Origin: Bifidobacterium samirii
Lineage (GTDB): Bacteria; Actinomycetota; Actinomycetes; Actinomycetales; Bifidobacteriaceae
Length of the DNA: 64,000 bases
Assembly (NCBI RefSeq): GCF_003952945.1
Contig: NZ_QXGK01000002.1
Coordinates: 1 to 64,000, forward strand
Direction of reading: 5' to 3'
Numbering within the stretch: position 1 is the stretch's first letter; every line of letters starts with the position of its first letter. Below, piece by piece: positions 16,751 through 25,327 of this stretch. The position numbers were made by a program, and so were the translations under genes. The notes beneath the pieces are model-generated. The model saw only the letters and a program-made list of their open reading frames with translations. It searched no databases and was not told where the DNA came from.

Positions 16751-17944
16751 ATGACCAGAACACTCACCGAACCCGTGACGCTGCGCCATGGCGCCGTCAT
16801 CACCAACCGCATCGCGATGGCGCCCATGCAGACCTCCTCCGGCCGCCGCAACGGCTTCGTCTCCGACGAAACCATCGACTACTACGCGGCACGCTCGCAG
16901 GCGGCCGGCCTGCTCATCACCGAATTCCACTACGTGAGCGAGAACGGCGGCCCCTGCTACAACCCCGGCTATCCCGAGCAGCTCGCCGCCTACTCCGACG
17001 CGCACCTCGACGGACTGCGCCGCCTCGCCGCCGCGCTCAAGAAGGACGGCAACAAGGCGGTGCTGCAGATCCACCACGGCGGCTACCAGGCCGTCGGCCG
17101 CGCGCTCAGCGGCGAGGACGTGCTCGCGGTCAGCGGCGGCGACTACCCGTTCCTGCGCTACCCGGTGCGCGAAATGACCGAAGTCGAGATCGAAGACGTC
17201 ATCGCCGACTTCGGCCGCGCCACCCGACGCGCCATCGAGGCCGGATTCGACGGCGTCGAGATCCACGGTGCCAACCATTATCTGCTCCAGCAGTTCTTCT
17301 CCGCCACATCCAACCGACGCACCGACCGTTGGGGCGGCTCGCTCGAGGCGCGCATGCGCTTCCCGCTCGCCGTGGTCGACGAGGTCATGCGCGTCGTGGA
17401 CGAGCAGGCGCCGGACGGGTTCATCGTCGGCTACCGCATCAGCCCGGAGGAGCTGCACGACGACCAGGCCGGCTACACGTACCGCGAGTCCATGCAGCTC
17501 GTCGCCGAGATCGTCAGGCGCGGACTCGACTACATCCACCTGTCGCTGTGGCACGGCTACGCGTCCGGCCCTGCCGACACGGACGAATCATACGCCGCAC
17601 TGTTCCGCCGCGTGCTGGACGACGAGACGAAGCTCATCGTCGTCGGCAACGTGTTCTCCGAGGAAGCGGCCGCCGACGCGATCGCCAACTACGGCGACCT
17701 CATCGCGGTGGGACGCGGCACGCTCGTCGACCCGCGGTTCGCCGCCAAGGTGATGGACGGCCGCGGCGACGAGATCCGCCACGAGATCACGCCGGAGGCG
17801 CTGGCGGAGACGGCGTGGACGAGCGGCCTGCACGAGGCGTTCACGCGCGGCGACGCGCTGGGCCTGCAGCCGCTGCCCGGCGGCGAGTCGATCCGTCACC
17901 TGCACACGGGCCGATACGACATGAAGGGCCTGTTCCGCAAGTAG
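16751..17944 (+). CDS. NADH:flavin oxidoreductase, Old Yellow Enzyme family
   Basis: This 397-residue FMN TIM barrel reduces activated alkenes or related electrophiles with NAD(P)H. Features are the N-terminal strand NRIAMAPMQTSSG, QIHHGGYQAVGRAL, the active-site pair in EIHGANHYLLQQF and the barrel motif NRRTDRWGGSLEARMRF. The C-terminal FMN-phosphate strand reads DLIAVGRGTLVDP. The ATG is preceded by AGGAA. It sits one gene after ArsR and is followed by a 15-bp terminator. The neighbouring nitroreductase is another flavin reductase, pointing to a response to electrophiles or oxidants. Confidence 0.9.
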   Translation: MTRTLTEPVTLRHGAVITNRIAMAPMQTSSGRRNGFVSDETIDYYAARSQAAGLLITEFHYVSENGGPCYNPGYPEQLAAYSDAHLDGLRRLAAALKKDGNKAVLQIHHGGYQAVGRALSGEDVLAVSGGDYPFLRYPVREMTEVEIEDVIADFGRATRRAIEAGFDGVEIHGANHYLLQQFFSATSNRRTDRWGGSLEARMRFPLAVVDEVMRVVDEQAPDGFIVGYRISPEELHDDQAGYTYRESMQLVAEIVRRGLDYIHLSLWHGYASGPADTDESYAALFRRVLDDETKLIVVGNVFSEEAAADAIANYGDLIAVGRGTLVDPRFAAKVMDGRGDEIRHEITPEALAETAWTSGLHEAFTRGDALGLQPLPGGESIRHLHTGRYDMKGLFRK

Positions 17945-17976
17945 TCGCCGGACGGGGCGCAGGGACAGATCCGCGG

Positions 17977-18021
17977 ACGGCTGTGGGAAGATTCGCACAT
18001 TGGGAGTCTTCCCACAGCCGT
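17977..18021. terminator. OYE gene terminator, 15-bp stem
   Basis: ACGGCTGTGGGAAGA (17977-17991) pairs exactly with 18007-18021. Confidence 0.8.
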
Positions 18022-18045
18022 AACTCGTACGCGAACCGTACGAAC

Positions 18046-18490
18046 CTTACGAATTGCGACGCGAATCCACGGTCCAGCGTCGCAATCCGTAACAGACCGG
18101 TTGACGACATACAGATTGCGACGCGAACAGGTTCCGCCACGTCGCAATCTGCATACAAACGGGGCGACTCGTACGGATTGCGACGGATTGCGACGCAAAC
18201 CGGCCTCCCCGCGTCGCAATCCGTACAGGCTGATGAACGGCATACAAGTCATAACAAGTCACGACTCAAAACGGTCTCTCCGCGTCGCAATCCGTATGCG
18301 AATCGAGTGGAACTTACTGATTGCGACGTAAACCGGCCTCCCAGCGTCGCAATCTGCAACAAACTGATTGATGGCATACAAGTCACGACGCAAACCGGCT
18401 GTCCAGCGTCGCAACCCGTCGCAACCCGTATGGAATCGGCCCAAAATATGCAGAATGCGACGCACGGGGAGACTCACCTCACCCGATGCG
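18046..18490. repeat. GATTGCGACGC palindromic repeat cluster 2
   Basis: About seven imperfect units of 62-71 bp carry the same inverted pair as cluster 1 (GATTGCGACGC and GCGTCGCAATC). One unit contains a local duplication of GGATTGCGAC and another a duplicated GTCGCAACCC, signs of slippage. The block fills the gap between the convergent OYE and nitroreductase genes. Confidence 0.85.
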
Positions 18491-18545
18491 TCGCACGCTG
18501 CTGCCGTCATGGTCGCGACTCACGCGAACCGCGACCGGCGCCGGC

Positions 18546-19148
18546 TTACAGGCCGAAGACCTTGACGCGGTCCTCGACCGGCTGCTTGTCGACCGGACCG
18601 GCGGGCTGGGCGACGGTGCCGAACGGCATCTGGGCGAGCAGCGTCCAGTTCGACGGGATGCCGAACGCGGTGGCGACGGCCTCGTCGATCAGCGGGTTGT
18701 AGTGCTGAATCGTGGCGCCCAGACCCTGCTCGGCGAGCGCGGTCCACACGGCCAGCTGGAGCATGCCGGCGGCCTCGGACGCGAAGCGCGGGAACGCGGC
18801 GGCGTAGGTCGGATAGTCGGCCTGCAGCTGGGCGGTCACGTCGACGTCGTCGAAGAAGAGGACGGTGCCGTGGCCGGCGGCGAACGAGTCGATCTTGGCG
18901 GACGTGGCCTTGAATGCCTCCTCGTCGGCGACGACCTTGCGCAGCGCGTCCTTGACGATGCCCCACAGCTTCTGGTTCTCGTCGCCGAACAGGACGACGG
19001 CGCGCTGCGGCTGCGAGTTGAAGGCGCTCGGCACTTCGCGCACGACGTCCTGGACGAGCGTGACGATCGCCTCGTCGGCGATCGGCGAGTCGGCGGTCAG
19101 CGCGTACTGCGAACGACGGGCCTTGAGCTGGTCGATGAACTGGGTCAT
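18546..19148 (-). CDS. Nitroreductase family protein, Frm2/Hbn1-like
   Basis: This 200-residue flavoprotein fits the short nitroreductase group: KARRSQYALT at the start (FMN phosphate contact), SAFNSQPQRAVVL, a central helix, GLGATIQHYNPLIDE and a final strand. Such enzymes reduce nitro compounds or quinones and may respond to lipid signals. The ribosome site GGGAGG lies just upstream. It is convergent with the Old Yellow Enzyme gene, and the two share an upstream sequence box. Confidence 0.87.
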   Translation of the reverse strand: MTQFIDQLKARRSQYALTADSPIADEAIVTLVQDVVREVPSAFNSQPQRAVVLFGDENQKLWGIVKDALRKVVADEEAFKATSAKIDSFAAGHGTVLFFDDVDVTAQLQADYPTYAAAFPRFASEAAGMLQLAVWTALAEQGLGATIQHYNPLIDEAVATAFGIPSNWTLLAQMPFGTVAQPAGPVDKQPVEDRVKVFGL

Positions 19149-19221
19149 GATGTCCCTCCCGGTGAGGTGGCCGCCGCGCGGACGGCCGGTACAGATGTCC
19201 TACCGCAGGTATCGAAGCGCA

Positions 19222-19276
19222 GCGATATTGCTTGCCTGAAATATCTCAGCACTGCAATATCTCACTTCGATATATG
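19222..19276 (-). promoter_or_regulatory. Candidate operator region of nitroreductase
   Basis: On the gene's strand the region has two direct TGAGATATT-like boxes (19241-19248 and 19257-19264 on the top strand read ATATCTCA) 16 bp apart, flanked by GATATTGC and CGATATA half sites. These match the ATATCGA and GCAATATCTCA elements near arsR. Confidence 0.45.
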
Positions 19277-19326
19277 CGTTGGATTCACTCTAAGCCCGCC
19301 TCCACCCGGCAACACCCAGATTTCAC

Positions 19327-19426
19327 CCAACGAAAAATGTGACCAACGCCACGTCGTTCGCTCGCGCCGCCTTCGACCCGGTGAACGTGCAGATTGCATC
19401 CAACGGAAAAGCGCCCAACGCGCCAC
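19327..19426. repeat. Direct repeat, CCAACGRAAAA unit
   Basis: Two imperfect copies of a roughly 26-bp unit beginning CCAACGRAAAA and ending CCAACGCSAC lie at 19327-19352 and 19400-19426 in the gap upstream of the nitroreductase. No gene was recognised here. Confidence 0.4.
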
Positions 19427-19542
19427 ACTACGTCTACCGGACCCCATCCGGGACATCCACATGGCGGTGCCTGCGACGCGACTCCGCCCCGCAGGTGCCG
19501 GGCGTCATCCCATCGGCGGATCCTCACCCGACTTTCTTGCAT

Positions 19543-19745
19543 ACTGAGGGCAGATTCCCGGCCTTGCACAGTGCTATACGGCGGACTGAGGGCACTTGCA
19601 CTTCCCCTACACCTGCCATACCCCTTGGCCCTTGGCCGAATGTCGCGCCGTATGTGACGGTTGCGGAGAGTATGCCTGCCCTCAGTTTGCCGTATAGCAC
19701 TGCGCAAACCTCGGAATCTGCCCTCAACTCGCGAAATACCCTCAG
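19543..19745. repeat. Long-stem TGAGGG-box element, copy A
   Basis: The element has two CTGAGGGCA boxes (19544-19552, 19586-19594), a loop of about 80 bp, then TGCCCTCAG (19677-19685) and TGCCCTCA (19719-19726). A 14-bp perfect stem (CAGTGCTATACGGC with 19689-19702) lies between the boxes. It shares TGAGGGSA and GGCCTTGCA with copies at 23.2 and 50.4 kb. Confidence 0.7.
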
Positions 19746-19863
19746 CACGGATTGGCAATGGCGTTCCAGCCACACCGATATGATCCGGCAAGAACTCATG
19801 ACCACAAACGCCGCTCCCCGCTCCCGTAAGTGTTGAACGTCCATGTCAGACGTTCGCCGCTGA

Positions 19864-19898
19864 GATGTCCGACATCCGGCTGCCCAAGTCCGGACATC
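19864..19898. terminator. Possible rsmD terminator
   Basis: GATGTCCG (19864-19871) pairs with CGGACATC (19891-19898) just after the rsmD stop. The stem is only 8 bp. Confidence 0.35.
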
Positions 19899-19911
19899 CT
19901 TACTCCGCCAT

Positions 19912-20520
19912 CTACTCCGACACCTCGCCCGGCGTTTCGGACTCCTCCTCGCCGCGTTCGATGTAGAACACGGCGGTCTCGCCGTAGTCGCGGCGTTCGG
20001 AGATCTCCCAGCCTTCCGGCGGGGTCGGGTCGTCGGAGCGTACGGAGCGTTCCAGCATGATCACCGTGCCGTCGCCGGCCAGTCCGCCGGAGGCGAGTCC
20101 GGCGAGCAGCGCGTCGCAGGCGTCGGTGGCGAACGCGTACGGCGGGTCGATGAGGATCACGTCGAACGGTCGCGCGTCGCCCGCGTCCACGTAGCGTTCC
20201 GCCTTGGCGCGGATCACGCGCGCGCTCATGCCCGTCTCCCACGCGCGATGGTGCTTGAGCGCGGTGAGGGTCTTGGCGACGAGCGCGGCGGCCGGCCCGT
20301 TGGCTTCCACGGCGACGAGTTCGCGCGCGCCGCGGCTGAGCGCTTCGACGCCGAGAGCGCCGGTGCCGGCGAACAGGTCGAGTACGCGCGCGTCGTCGAG
20401 GACGCCCCACGAGTCGAATCGGGAGAAGATCGCCTCCTTGGTGCGGTCGGTGGTGGGGCGGGTCACCGACTTGGGGGTGGTCAGCGCCACGCCTTTGAAT
20501 CGTCCTGAAATCACTCGCAT
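19912..20520 (-). CDS. rsmD: 16S rRNA (guanine-966-N2)-methyltransferase RsmD
   Basis: This 202-residue protein starts MRVISGRFKG and has the target-recognition RPTTDRTKEAIFSRF. The AdoMet-binding motif is VLDLFAGTGALGVEALSRG and the catalytic motif is LIDPPY. It methylates G966 of 16S rRNA during 30S assembly. The C-terminus is an acidic Glu-rich tail. It lies 10 bp downstream of recG and is probably co-transcribed with it. Confidence 0.92.
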   Translation of the reverse strand: MRVISGRFKGVALTTPKSVTRPTTDRTKEAIFSRFDSWGVLDDARVLDLFAGTGALGVEALSRGARELVAVEANGPAAALVAKTLTALKHHRAWETGMSARVIRAKAERYVDAGDARPFDVILIDPPYAFATDACDALLAGLASGGLAGDGTVIMLERSVRSDDPTPPEGWEISERRDYGETAVFYIERGEEESETPGEVSE

Positions 20521-20530
20521 GGGCTTGACT

Positions 20531-23119
20531 CTAGTTGGACGTGAGGAACGTCTCGTTGCCGCGCGTGAAGTCGAGGACCGCGCCGGCGAGCTGCGTCTCG
20601 CCGTGCAGGTCGGGGTCGGCGGCGAGCAGTGCGGCGGCCCGCGTGCGCGCGTCGGCGATCAGGTCGGCGTCCTTGACTACGCGCAGCAGTTTGAGGCTGC
20701 TCTTGCCGCCGGACTGCGCGTCGCCGAGCACGTCGCCGGCGCCGCGGAATTCGAGGTCGGCCTGAGCGATTTCGGCGCCGTCGAGCGTGCCTTGGATGAC
20801 GCCCAGTCGTGCTTCGGCGGGTGTGGCGGGTTCGGCGCGCGAGATGAGGAACGCCCAGCTGTTGGTGCCGCCGCGGCCGACGCGTCCGCGCAGCTGGTGG
20901 AGTTGGGACAGGCCGTAGCGGTCGGCGTCGAAGATGACGATGCAGCTCGCTTCGGGCACGTCCACGCCGACTTCGATGACGGTGGTGGCGACGAGCACTG
21001 GCGTGTCGCCGTCGGCGAACGACGCCATGACCTGCTGTTTGGTCGCGTCATCGTCGCGTCCGGTGAGCGTGGCGAAGCGGATGCCGGCGAACTGCGGCAA
21101 GGATTGCAGTCGGGCGGCGATCTCACTGACGGCGTGCAGCGGCGGGCGGGTCGGCTGGTCGGTGACGCCGGCTTCGAGTCCGGCGTACGCGTCGGATTCG
21201 TCGTACACGCCGATGCCGTCCGCCGTGCCGTCGTCGGCGGCTGCCGCGCGTCCGTCGGGGGCGTCGTCGGCATCGGGGTCGGTGTCCGGGTCGATGCGCG
21301 GGCACACGATGTACGCCCGCTCCCCCGCGTCGATGCGCCGGCGCAGGTGCGCGAACATGCGGCCCATCGTATGCGAGTCGGCTTCAGGTACGACGACCGT
21401 GCGGATCGGTTTGCGTCCGCCGGGCAGTTCGGTCAGCCAGGAGATGTCGAGGTCGCCGAACCAGGTCATCGCGGCGGTGCGCGGGATGGGGGTCGCGGTC
21501 ATGACCAGCAGGTGCGGGCTGCGGTCGCTTTTCGCGCGCAGCGATTCGCGCTGTTCGACGCCGAACCGGTGCTGTTCGTCGATCACGGCGAGCGCGAGGT
21601 TGGGTGCCTGGAACGTCTTGGAGAACGCGGCGTGCGTGGCGACGACGATGCACGGCGTGCCGCTGGCGGTCTGGGCGAGCGCGCGGCGGCGTGCGGCGAG
21701 CTTCATGCCGCCGGTGAGCAGGATGACGGGGATGTCGGGGATGTCGCGCGCGTGCGGGTCGGCGGCGCGGCCGGTCCGGCCGGCGGCGCGGGTGCCGGCG
21801 GAGACAACGGTGTCGCCGCCTTCTCCCCCGTCGGCGGGCGCGCCGAGTGCGGCGATCATGCGGCAGATGGTCGCGTGATGCTGTTCGGCGAGCACCTGCG
21901 TGGGCGCGACGAGCACGGCCTGCCGGCCCGATCCGACGGCCTGGAGCATCGCGGCGAGCGCGACGACGGTCTTGCCGGAGCCGACCTCGCCCTGCAGGAG
22001 GCGCTGCATGGGCCGGTCGGCAGCCATGTCGGCGGCGATGTCGTCGACGACGGCACGCTGGCCGGCGGTCAGGTCGAACGGGAGGGAGGCGATGAACCGG
22101 TCGCGCAGCGCGGTGTCGGCGCACGGTTCGGCGGCGCTGTCCTGCGCGTCGCGGCGGGCGCGCAGGAGCGCGGTCTGGCAGATGAACGCCTCCTCGTAGC
22201 GCATCGTGGCGATCGCACGGTCGAATTCGGCGGTCGTGTCGGGGTCGTGGATCGCTGCGAACGCGTCGGAGCGGTGCATGAGCCCGCGTTCGGCGCGCAC
22301 CCGTTCCGGCAGGATGTCGGGCAGGACGGCCGCGGATGGGACGGGACGCGGCCGCAGCGCGTCGTCGTCGGCGAAGCCGGCGGCGGCAGACGCGCCGGGC
22401 GCGGACGGGCCGGCCGGATCAGCCGGGCCGGCCGGACCGGCGCCGTCGTCCGCACCGTTACCGTCGGCGAGCGCCCGCAGGAAGCCGACGATGGTCTCGT
22501 GGATGTGGTCGCTGGAGATGCGGGACGTGGCGTGGTAGACGGGTCGCGGGCGACAGACGCGTTCCAGGCCGGTGCGCACGTCGTCGGCATCGTGGCGCAG
22601 CGACGAGGTGGCGGGGATGAACATCGCCGACTCGCCGCCGGCGGCGTCGGCTCCGCCCACGGATTGGGGTGCGACGGTCACGATCTGCGGGTGGGTGAAC
22701 TGGAGTCGTCCGTTGTATTCGCTCGGCTGGCCGGCGATGACGACGGTCGCGCCGACGCGCAGTCGCATGGCGGTCCAGTCGATGAACGATTTGCGGCCGG
22801 AGAAGAACACGAGTTCGGCGCTCGATCCGGGGATGCGGCGGCTCGCGGCGAACGCGGCGTCGTCGACGGTGGCGACGAGGCGGAATCCGCGGCGGCCGTT
22901 CATCGGGATGACGCGCGATTCGCGTACGACGGCGGCGAACGCCATCGCCTCGCCGACGCGTGCCTCGCGCAGCGCGCGGGCGGGGACGGGCGGGCTGACG
23001 CGGAACGGATAGTAGGTCAGGGCGTCGCCTACGGTGACGATGCCCAGTGCCTTGAGCGCGCCGACGCGCCTTTTGTTCGTCAGGAGCGACGATACGGAGG
23101 TGTCCATCGTAATGCCCAT
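20531..23119 (-). CDS. recG: ATP-dependent DNA helicase RecG
   Basis: This is the replication-fork and Holliday-junction helicase, about 862 residues. An N-terminal wedge OB domain (about 60-180) precedes helicase motifs: Walker A GEVGSGKTVVA, DEQH box VIDEQHRFG, motif III TATPIPRT, and motif VI QLRGRVGRGG. Low-complexity Ala/Asp/Gly inserts lie before motif I and between the helicase lobes. Two ATGs are possible (23119 and 23107); the first has a CACAAT -10-like box eight bases upstream and no ribosome site, which fits leaderless expression. A TTG further upstream looks spurious. Confidence 0.93.
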   Translation of the reverse strand: MGITMDTSVSSLLTNKRRVGALKALGIVTVGDALTYYPFRVSPPVPARALREARVGEAMAFAAVVRESRVIPMNGRRGFRLVATVDDAAFAASRRIPGSSAELVFFSGRKSFIDWTAMRLRVGATVVIAGQPSEYNGRLQFTHPQIVTVAPQSVGGADAAGGESAMFIPATSSLRHDADDVRTGLERVCRPRPVYHATSRISSDHIHETIVGFLRALADGNGADDGAGPAGPADPAGPSAPGASAAAGFADDDALRPRPVPSAAVLPDILPERVRAERGLMHRSDAFAAIHDPDTTAEFDRAIATMRYEEAFICQTALLRARRDAQDSAAEPCADTALRDRFIASLPFDLTAGQRAVVDDIAADMAADRPMQRLLQGEVGSGKTVVALAAMLQAVGSGRQAVLVAPTQVLAEQHHATICRMIAALGAPADGGEGGDTVVSAGTRAAGRTGRAADPHARDIPDIPVILLTGGMKLAARRRALAQTASGTPCIVVATHAAFSKTFQAPNLALAVIDEQHRFGVEQRESLRAKSDRSPHLLVMTATPIPRTAAMTWFGDLDISWLTELPGGRKPIRTVVVPEADSHTMGRMFAHLRRRIDAGERAYIVCPRIDPDTDPDADDAPDGRAAAADDGTADGIGVYDESDAYAGLEAGVTDQPTRPPLHAVSEIAARLQSLPQFAGIRFATLTGRDDDATKQQVMASFADGDTPVLVATTVIEVGVDVPEASCIVIFDADRYGLSQLHQLRGRVGRGGTNSWAFLISRAEPATPAEARLGVIQGTLDGAEIAQADLEFRGAGDVLGDAQSGGKSSLKLLRVVKDADLIADARTRAAALLAADPDLHGETQLAGAVLDFTRGNETFLTSN

Positions 23120-23200
23120 GGGGCACCATTGTGGCCGTTCGCGCCGACAGCGGCCGCAGCGGTGACGTAGTGGGGCGCTGCCACGAGGCAATCGGCCTTG

Positions 23201-23393
23201 TGAGGGGAAGAATCAGGCCTTGCATGCTTCTTTCGGTCTTCTGAGGGGATGGTCCGTCCGGAGATCTTTGGCCGTATCGGGTCTTTTTGGGTCTTTTCGG
23301 CTGGAAACCCTTGGCTTTCGGCTCTCGGCCCGGGAGAGGCTTTCCCCTCAGATGGCCGGAAGAAGCGTGCAAGGCCCTCATTTCTCCCCTCAG
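23201..23393. repeat. Long-stem TGAGGGG-box element, copy B
   Basis: Order of parts: TGAGGGGAAGAATC, GGCCTTGCATGCTTCTTTCGG, CTGAGGGGA, a loop of about 90 bp, TCCCCTCAG, then a complement GAAGAAGCGTGCAAGGCC and CTCCCCTCAG. It closely matches copy C at 50.4 kb, including the loop's CGGAAACCCTTG. It lies between recG and rpmB. Confidence 0.8.
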
Positions 23394-23559
23394 ATCGGGA
23401 ATTCATGCTGATTCGACCGGCAGAAGGAACAGCATGGCCCTCACACGCCGTAATGCGAGGAGCCGCGTCAGAACGCGTGCAGACCGCAGTCCGATCGGGC
23501 CGTCGTTGCGGATGAAGCATGCCGACGGCATGATGCAGTCGACCGGTCCCGGAAACACA

Positions 23560-23591
23560 AAACCCCGGGAATCTTGCGATTCCCGGGGTTT
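23560..23591. terminator. rpmB terminator, 14-bp stem
   Basis: AAACCCCGGGAATC (23560-23573) pairs with 23578-23591; read on the minus strand it ends GGGGTTTTGTGTTT, a classic intrinsic terminator. Confidence 0.9.
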
Positions 23592-23610
23592 AAGCTTGCT
23601 ATCTCGCGAT

Positions 23611-23805
23611 TCACGCGGCCACGCGCTGAACCTTGCCAGCCTTCAGGCACTTGACGCACACGCGAAGGCGGACGTTCTGGCCGTCGACCGTGGTGCGAAC
23701 CGGCTGCAGGTTCGGGCGGAAGGTGCGCTTATTGCGGATATGCGAATGCGAAACGGTGAAACCGGTCTGCGGTCCCTTGCCGCACACTGCGCAACGAGCT
23801 GCCAT
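23611..23805 (-). CDS. rpmB: 50S ribosomal protein L28
   Basis: This 64-residue protein starts [15 protein letters not shown]. Two CxxC pairs (Cys5/Cys8 and Cys50/Cys53) make this the zinc-binding form of L28, not the zinc-free paralogue used under zinc starvation. The ribosome site is AGGGAG. It is a single-gene unit between the recG region and a divergent PfkB gene. Confidence 0.96.
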   Translation of the reverse strand: MAARCAVCGKGPQTGFTVSHSHIRNKRTFRPNLQPVRTTVDGQNVRLRVCVKCLKAGKVQRVAA

Positions 23806-24101
23806 GTTGGACTCCCTATAATGTTCTTTGACTTGCAAGTCTTGCATTCGGACGCACCTGGTATGGCATGCCCGAACACACAACTTCCCCACTATACCGC
23901 GAGGCCGCGGACAATGCAAACGTCACCCGGATCCCGCCGCCCTTCCGACCCTGCGCACGCCGCCCCTGCACGTCCGGCTCCCATACGCTCCCATACGGAA
24001 TCATCCCCAGTGACCATTGCCGCGTTCAGGAAACGTCCATACACTTGTCGTACAACGTGAACGGGCCATCAGGCCCGACGGGGGCAATCAAGGAGGATGC
24101 C

Positions 24102-25172
24102 ATGCTCAGTCGCATCGCGGAACGGTTCGCACGCCAGTTCGAGGAGCTCGACGGACGGCCCGACCATGCGGTCATCTCGCTCGGCCACGTGTGGGTCGAC
24201 ATCATGATGGGAGTCGACAGCGTACCCAAGCCGGGCGGATTCGCCGTGTCGCACGGCACCGCGGCGGCCGTCGGCGGCAGCTACCGCATCCTGCAGGCGG
24301 TCACCGGCATGGGCGTCAGGGCGCGGCATGCCGGCATCATCGGCACCGGACCGTGGGCCGACATCATCCGCCGCGACTTCGAGCGCGAAGGCATCGTGCA
24401 CATCGGCCAGGACCGCATCGACGCGGATTCCGGCTTCCGGCTCGTCCTGGGCGACGAGGACGGCCGCAAGACGTTCATCGCCACGTACGGCGCCGAAGCG
24501 CAGGGCGACCATACGACGTTCGACTGCGTGGAGCCGGCCGACGGCGACGTGGTGCACATCAGCGGCAACACGCTGATGGACCATACGGCGGCCGGCGTCG
24601 ACGAGTTCGTGCAGCGCGCCGGCACCGATCCGAAGGCGCGCGGCTACCAGATCGTGCTCAACCCGACCAACACGCTCTCGCTCGTCAACGACCAGCTGCT
24701 CGAGGATCTGGTGCTGGCGCGGCCCATCTGGTCGTGCAACCGTCAGGAGGCGCGCACGCTGGCCGACCGGCTGGGCGCGCCGGTCGACCCGAACGCGGGT
24801 CTGACCGTCGGCGGCGGGTTCGACCGGGCGATGACCGACCTGTGCGGCGCGCTCGGCGAGACGCTGCGGGCGCCGCTGATCGTGCGGGCCGGCGCGCGCG
24901 GCGCGTGGGTGCGCACGCCCGGCGGCGACGTCATCCACGTCGAGGGCTATCCGACGAAGGCGACGCACAAACGGTCCGCCGGTTCGTGCCATACGGGCGT
25001 GACGTGCGCGATGCTGGCGCGCGGATGGTCGCTCGTCGACGCGGTGCGCATCGCCAACGCGGCCGCGTCGCTGGCGATCCGGCGCGCGGTCGACGGCGTG
25101 CCCGTCTGCCCCGACTACGAGGAGGCGATCGAGCTGGTCGAACGCGAGGATCCGCGTCCTGCGAAGGACTGA
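24102..25172 (+). CDS. PfkB-fold carbohydrate kinase-like protein, altered active site
   Basis: This 356-residue ribokinase-fold protein has the N-terminal GG motif region (GGFAVSHGTAAAVGGS, 45-60), GTGPWADIIRRDFEREGI and a nucleotide-lobe strand IVRAGARGAWV. In the family the catalytic Asp sits in GAGD; here the stretch is SAGSCHTG, so Ser295 replaces it (AGSC, 293-296). It may be inactive, use another base, or have a regulatory role. The start is fixed by AAGGAGG six bases upstream. The 296-bp gap to rpmB contains no other gene that I can see. Confidence 0.8.
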   Translation: MLSRIAERFARQFEELDGRPDHAVISLGHVWVDIMMGVDSVPKPGGFAVSHGTAAAVGGSYRILQAVTGMGVRARHAGIIGTGPWADIIRRDFEREGIVHIGQDRIDADSGFRLVLGDEDGRKTFIATYGAEAQGDHTTFDCVEPADGDVVHISGNTLMDHTAAGVDEFVQRAGTDPKARGYQIVLNPTNTLSLVNDQLLEDLVLARPIWSCNRQEARTLADRLGAPVDPNAGLTVGGGFDRAMTDLCGALGETLRAPLIVRAGARGAWVRTPGGDVIHVEGYPTKATHKRSAGSCHTGVTCAMLARGWSLVDAVRIANAAASLAIRRAVDGVPVCPDYEEAIELVEREDPRPAKD

Positions 25173-25236
25173 CCGTCGCGGCCGGTTCGCGCGCCGACGG
25201 TTCGCGCGAACCGGCCGAACCGGCCGAACCGTACGT

Positions 25237-25285
25237 ATATGCGTGACGGGTGCGATCCCCATCGGATCGCACCCGTCACGCATAT
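25237..25285. terminator. Bidirectional terminator, 22-bp stem
   Basis: The 22-nt arm at 25237-25258 is exactly complementary to 25264-25285, between the convergent PfkB and XRE genes. Confidence 0.85.
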
Positions 25286-25327
25286 TCGCCGTCTCGCCGC
25301 AGGACTGCGCGCCGGCTTCGGTCCGGC

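Noticed and set aside
16019-18490. Possible CRISPR arrays
   Set aside because: The regular spacing comes from 62-71 bp units that are palindromic along most of their length. The parts between dyads are themselves similar between units, not unique spacers, and no cas gene is present.
18046-19900. Arg/Ser-rich open frames in repeat regions
   Set aside because: They follow the period of the palindromic repeats, are open in several frames at once and encode low-complexity, non-conserved peptides.
23201-23560. Small protein genes in the recG-rpmB gap
   Set aside because: Several short frames are open on both strands, but all lie on a structured repeat, have no ribosome sites and no family-like sequence.
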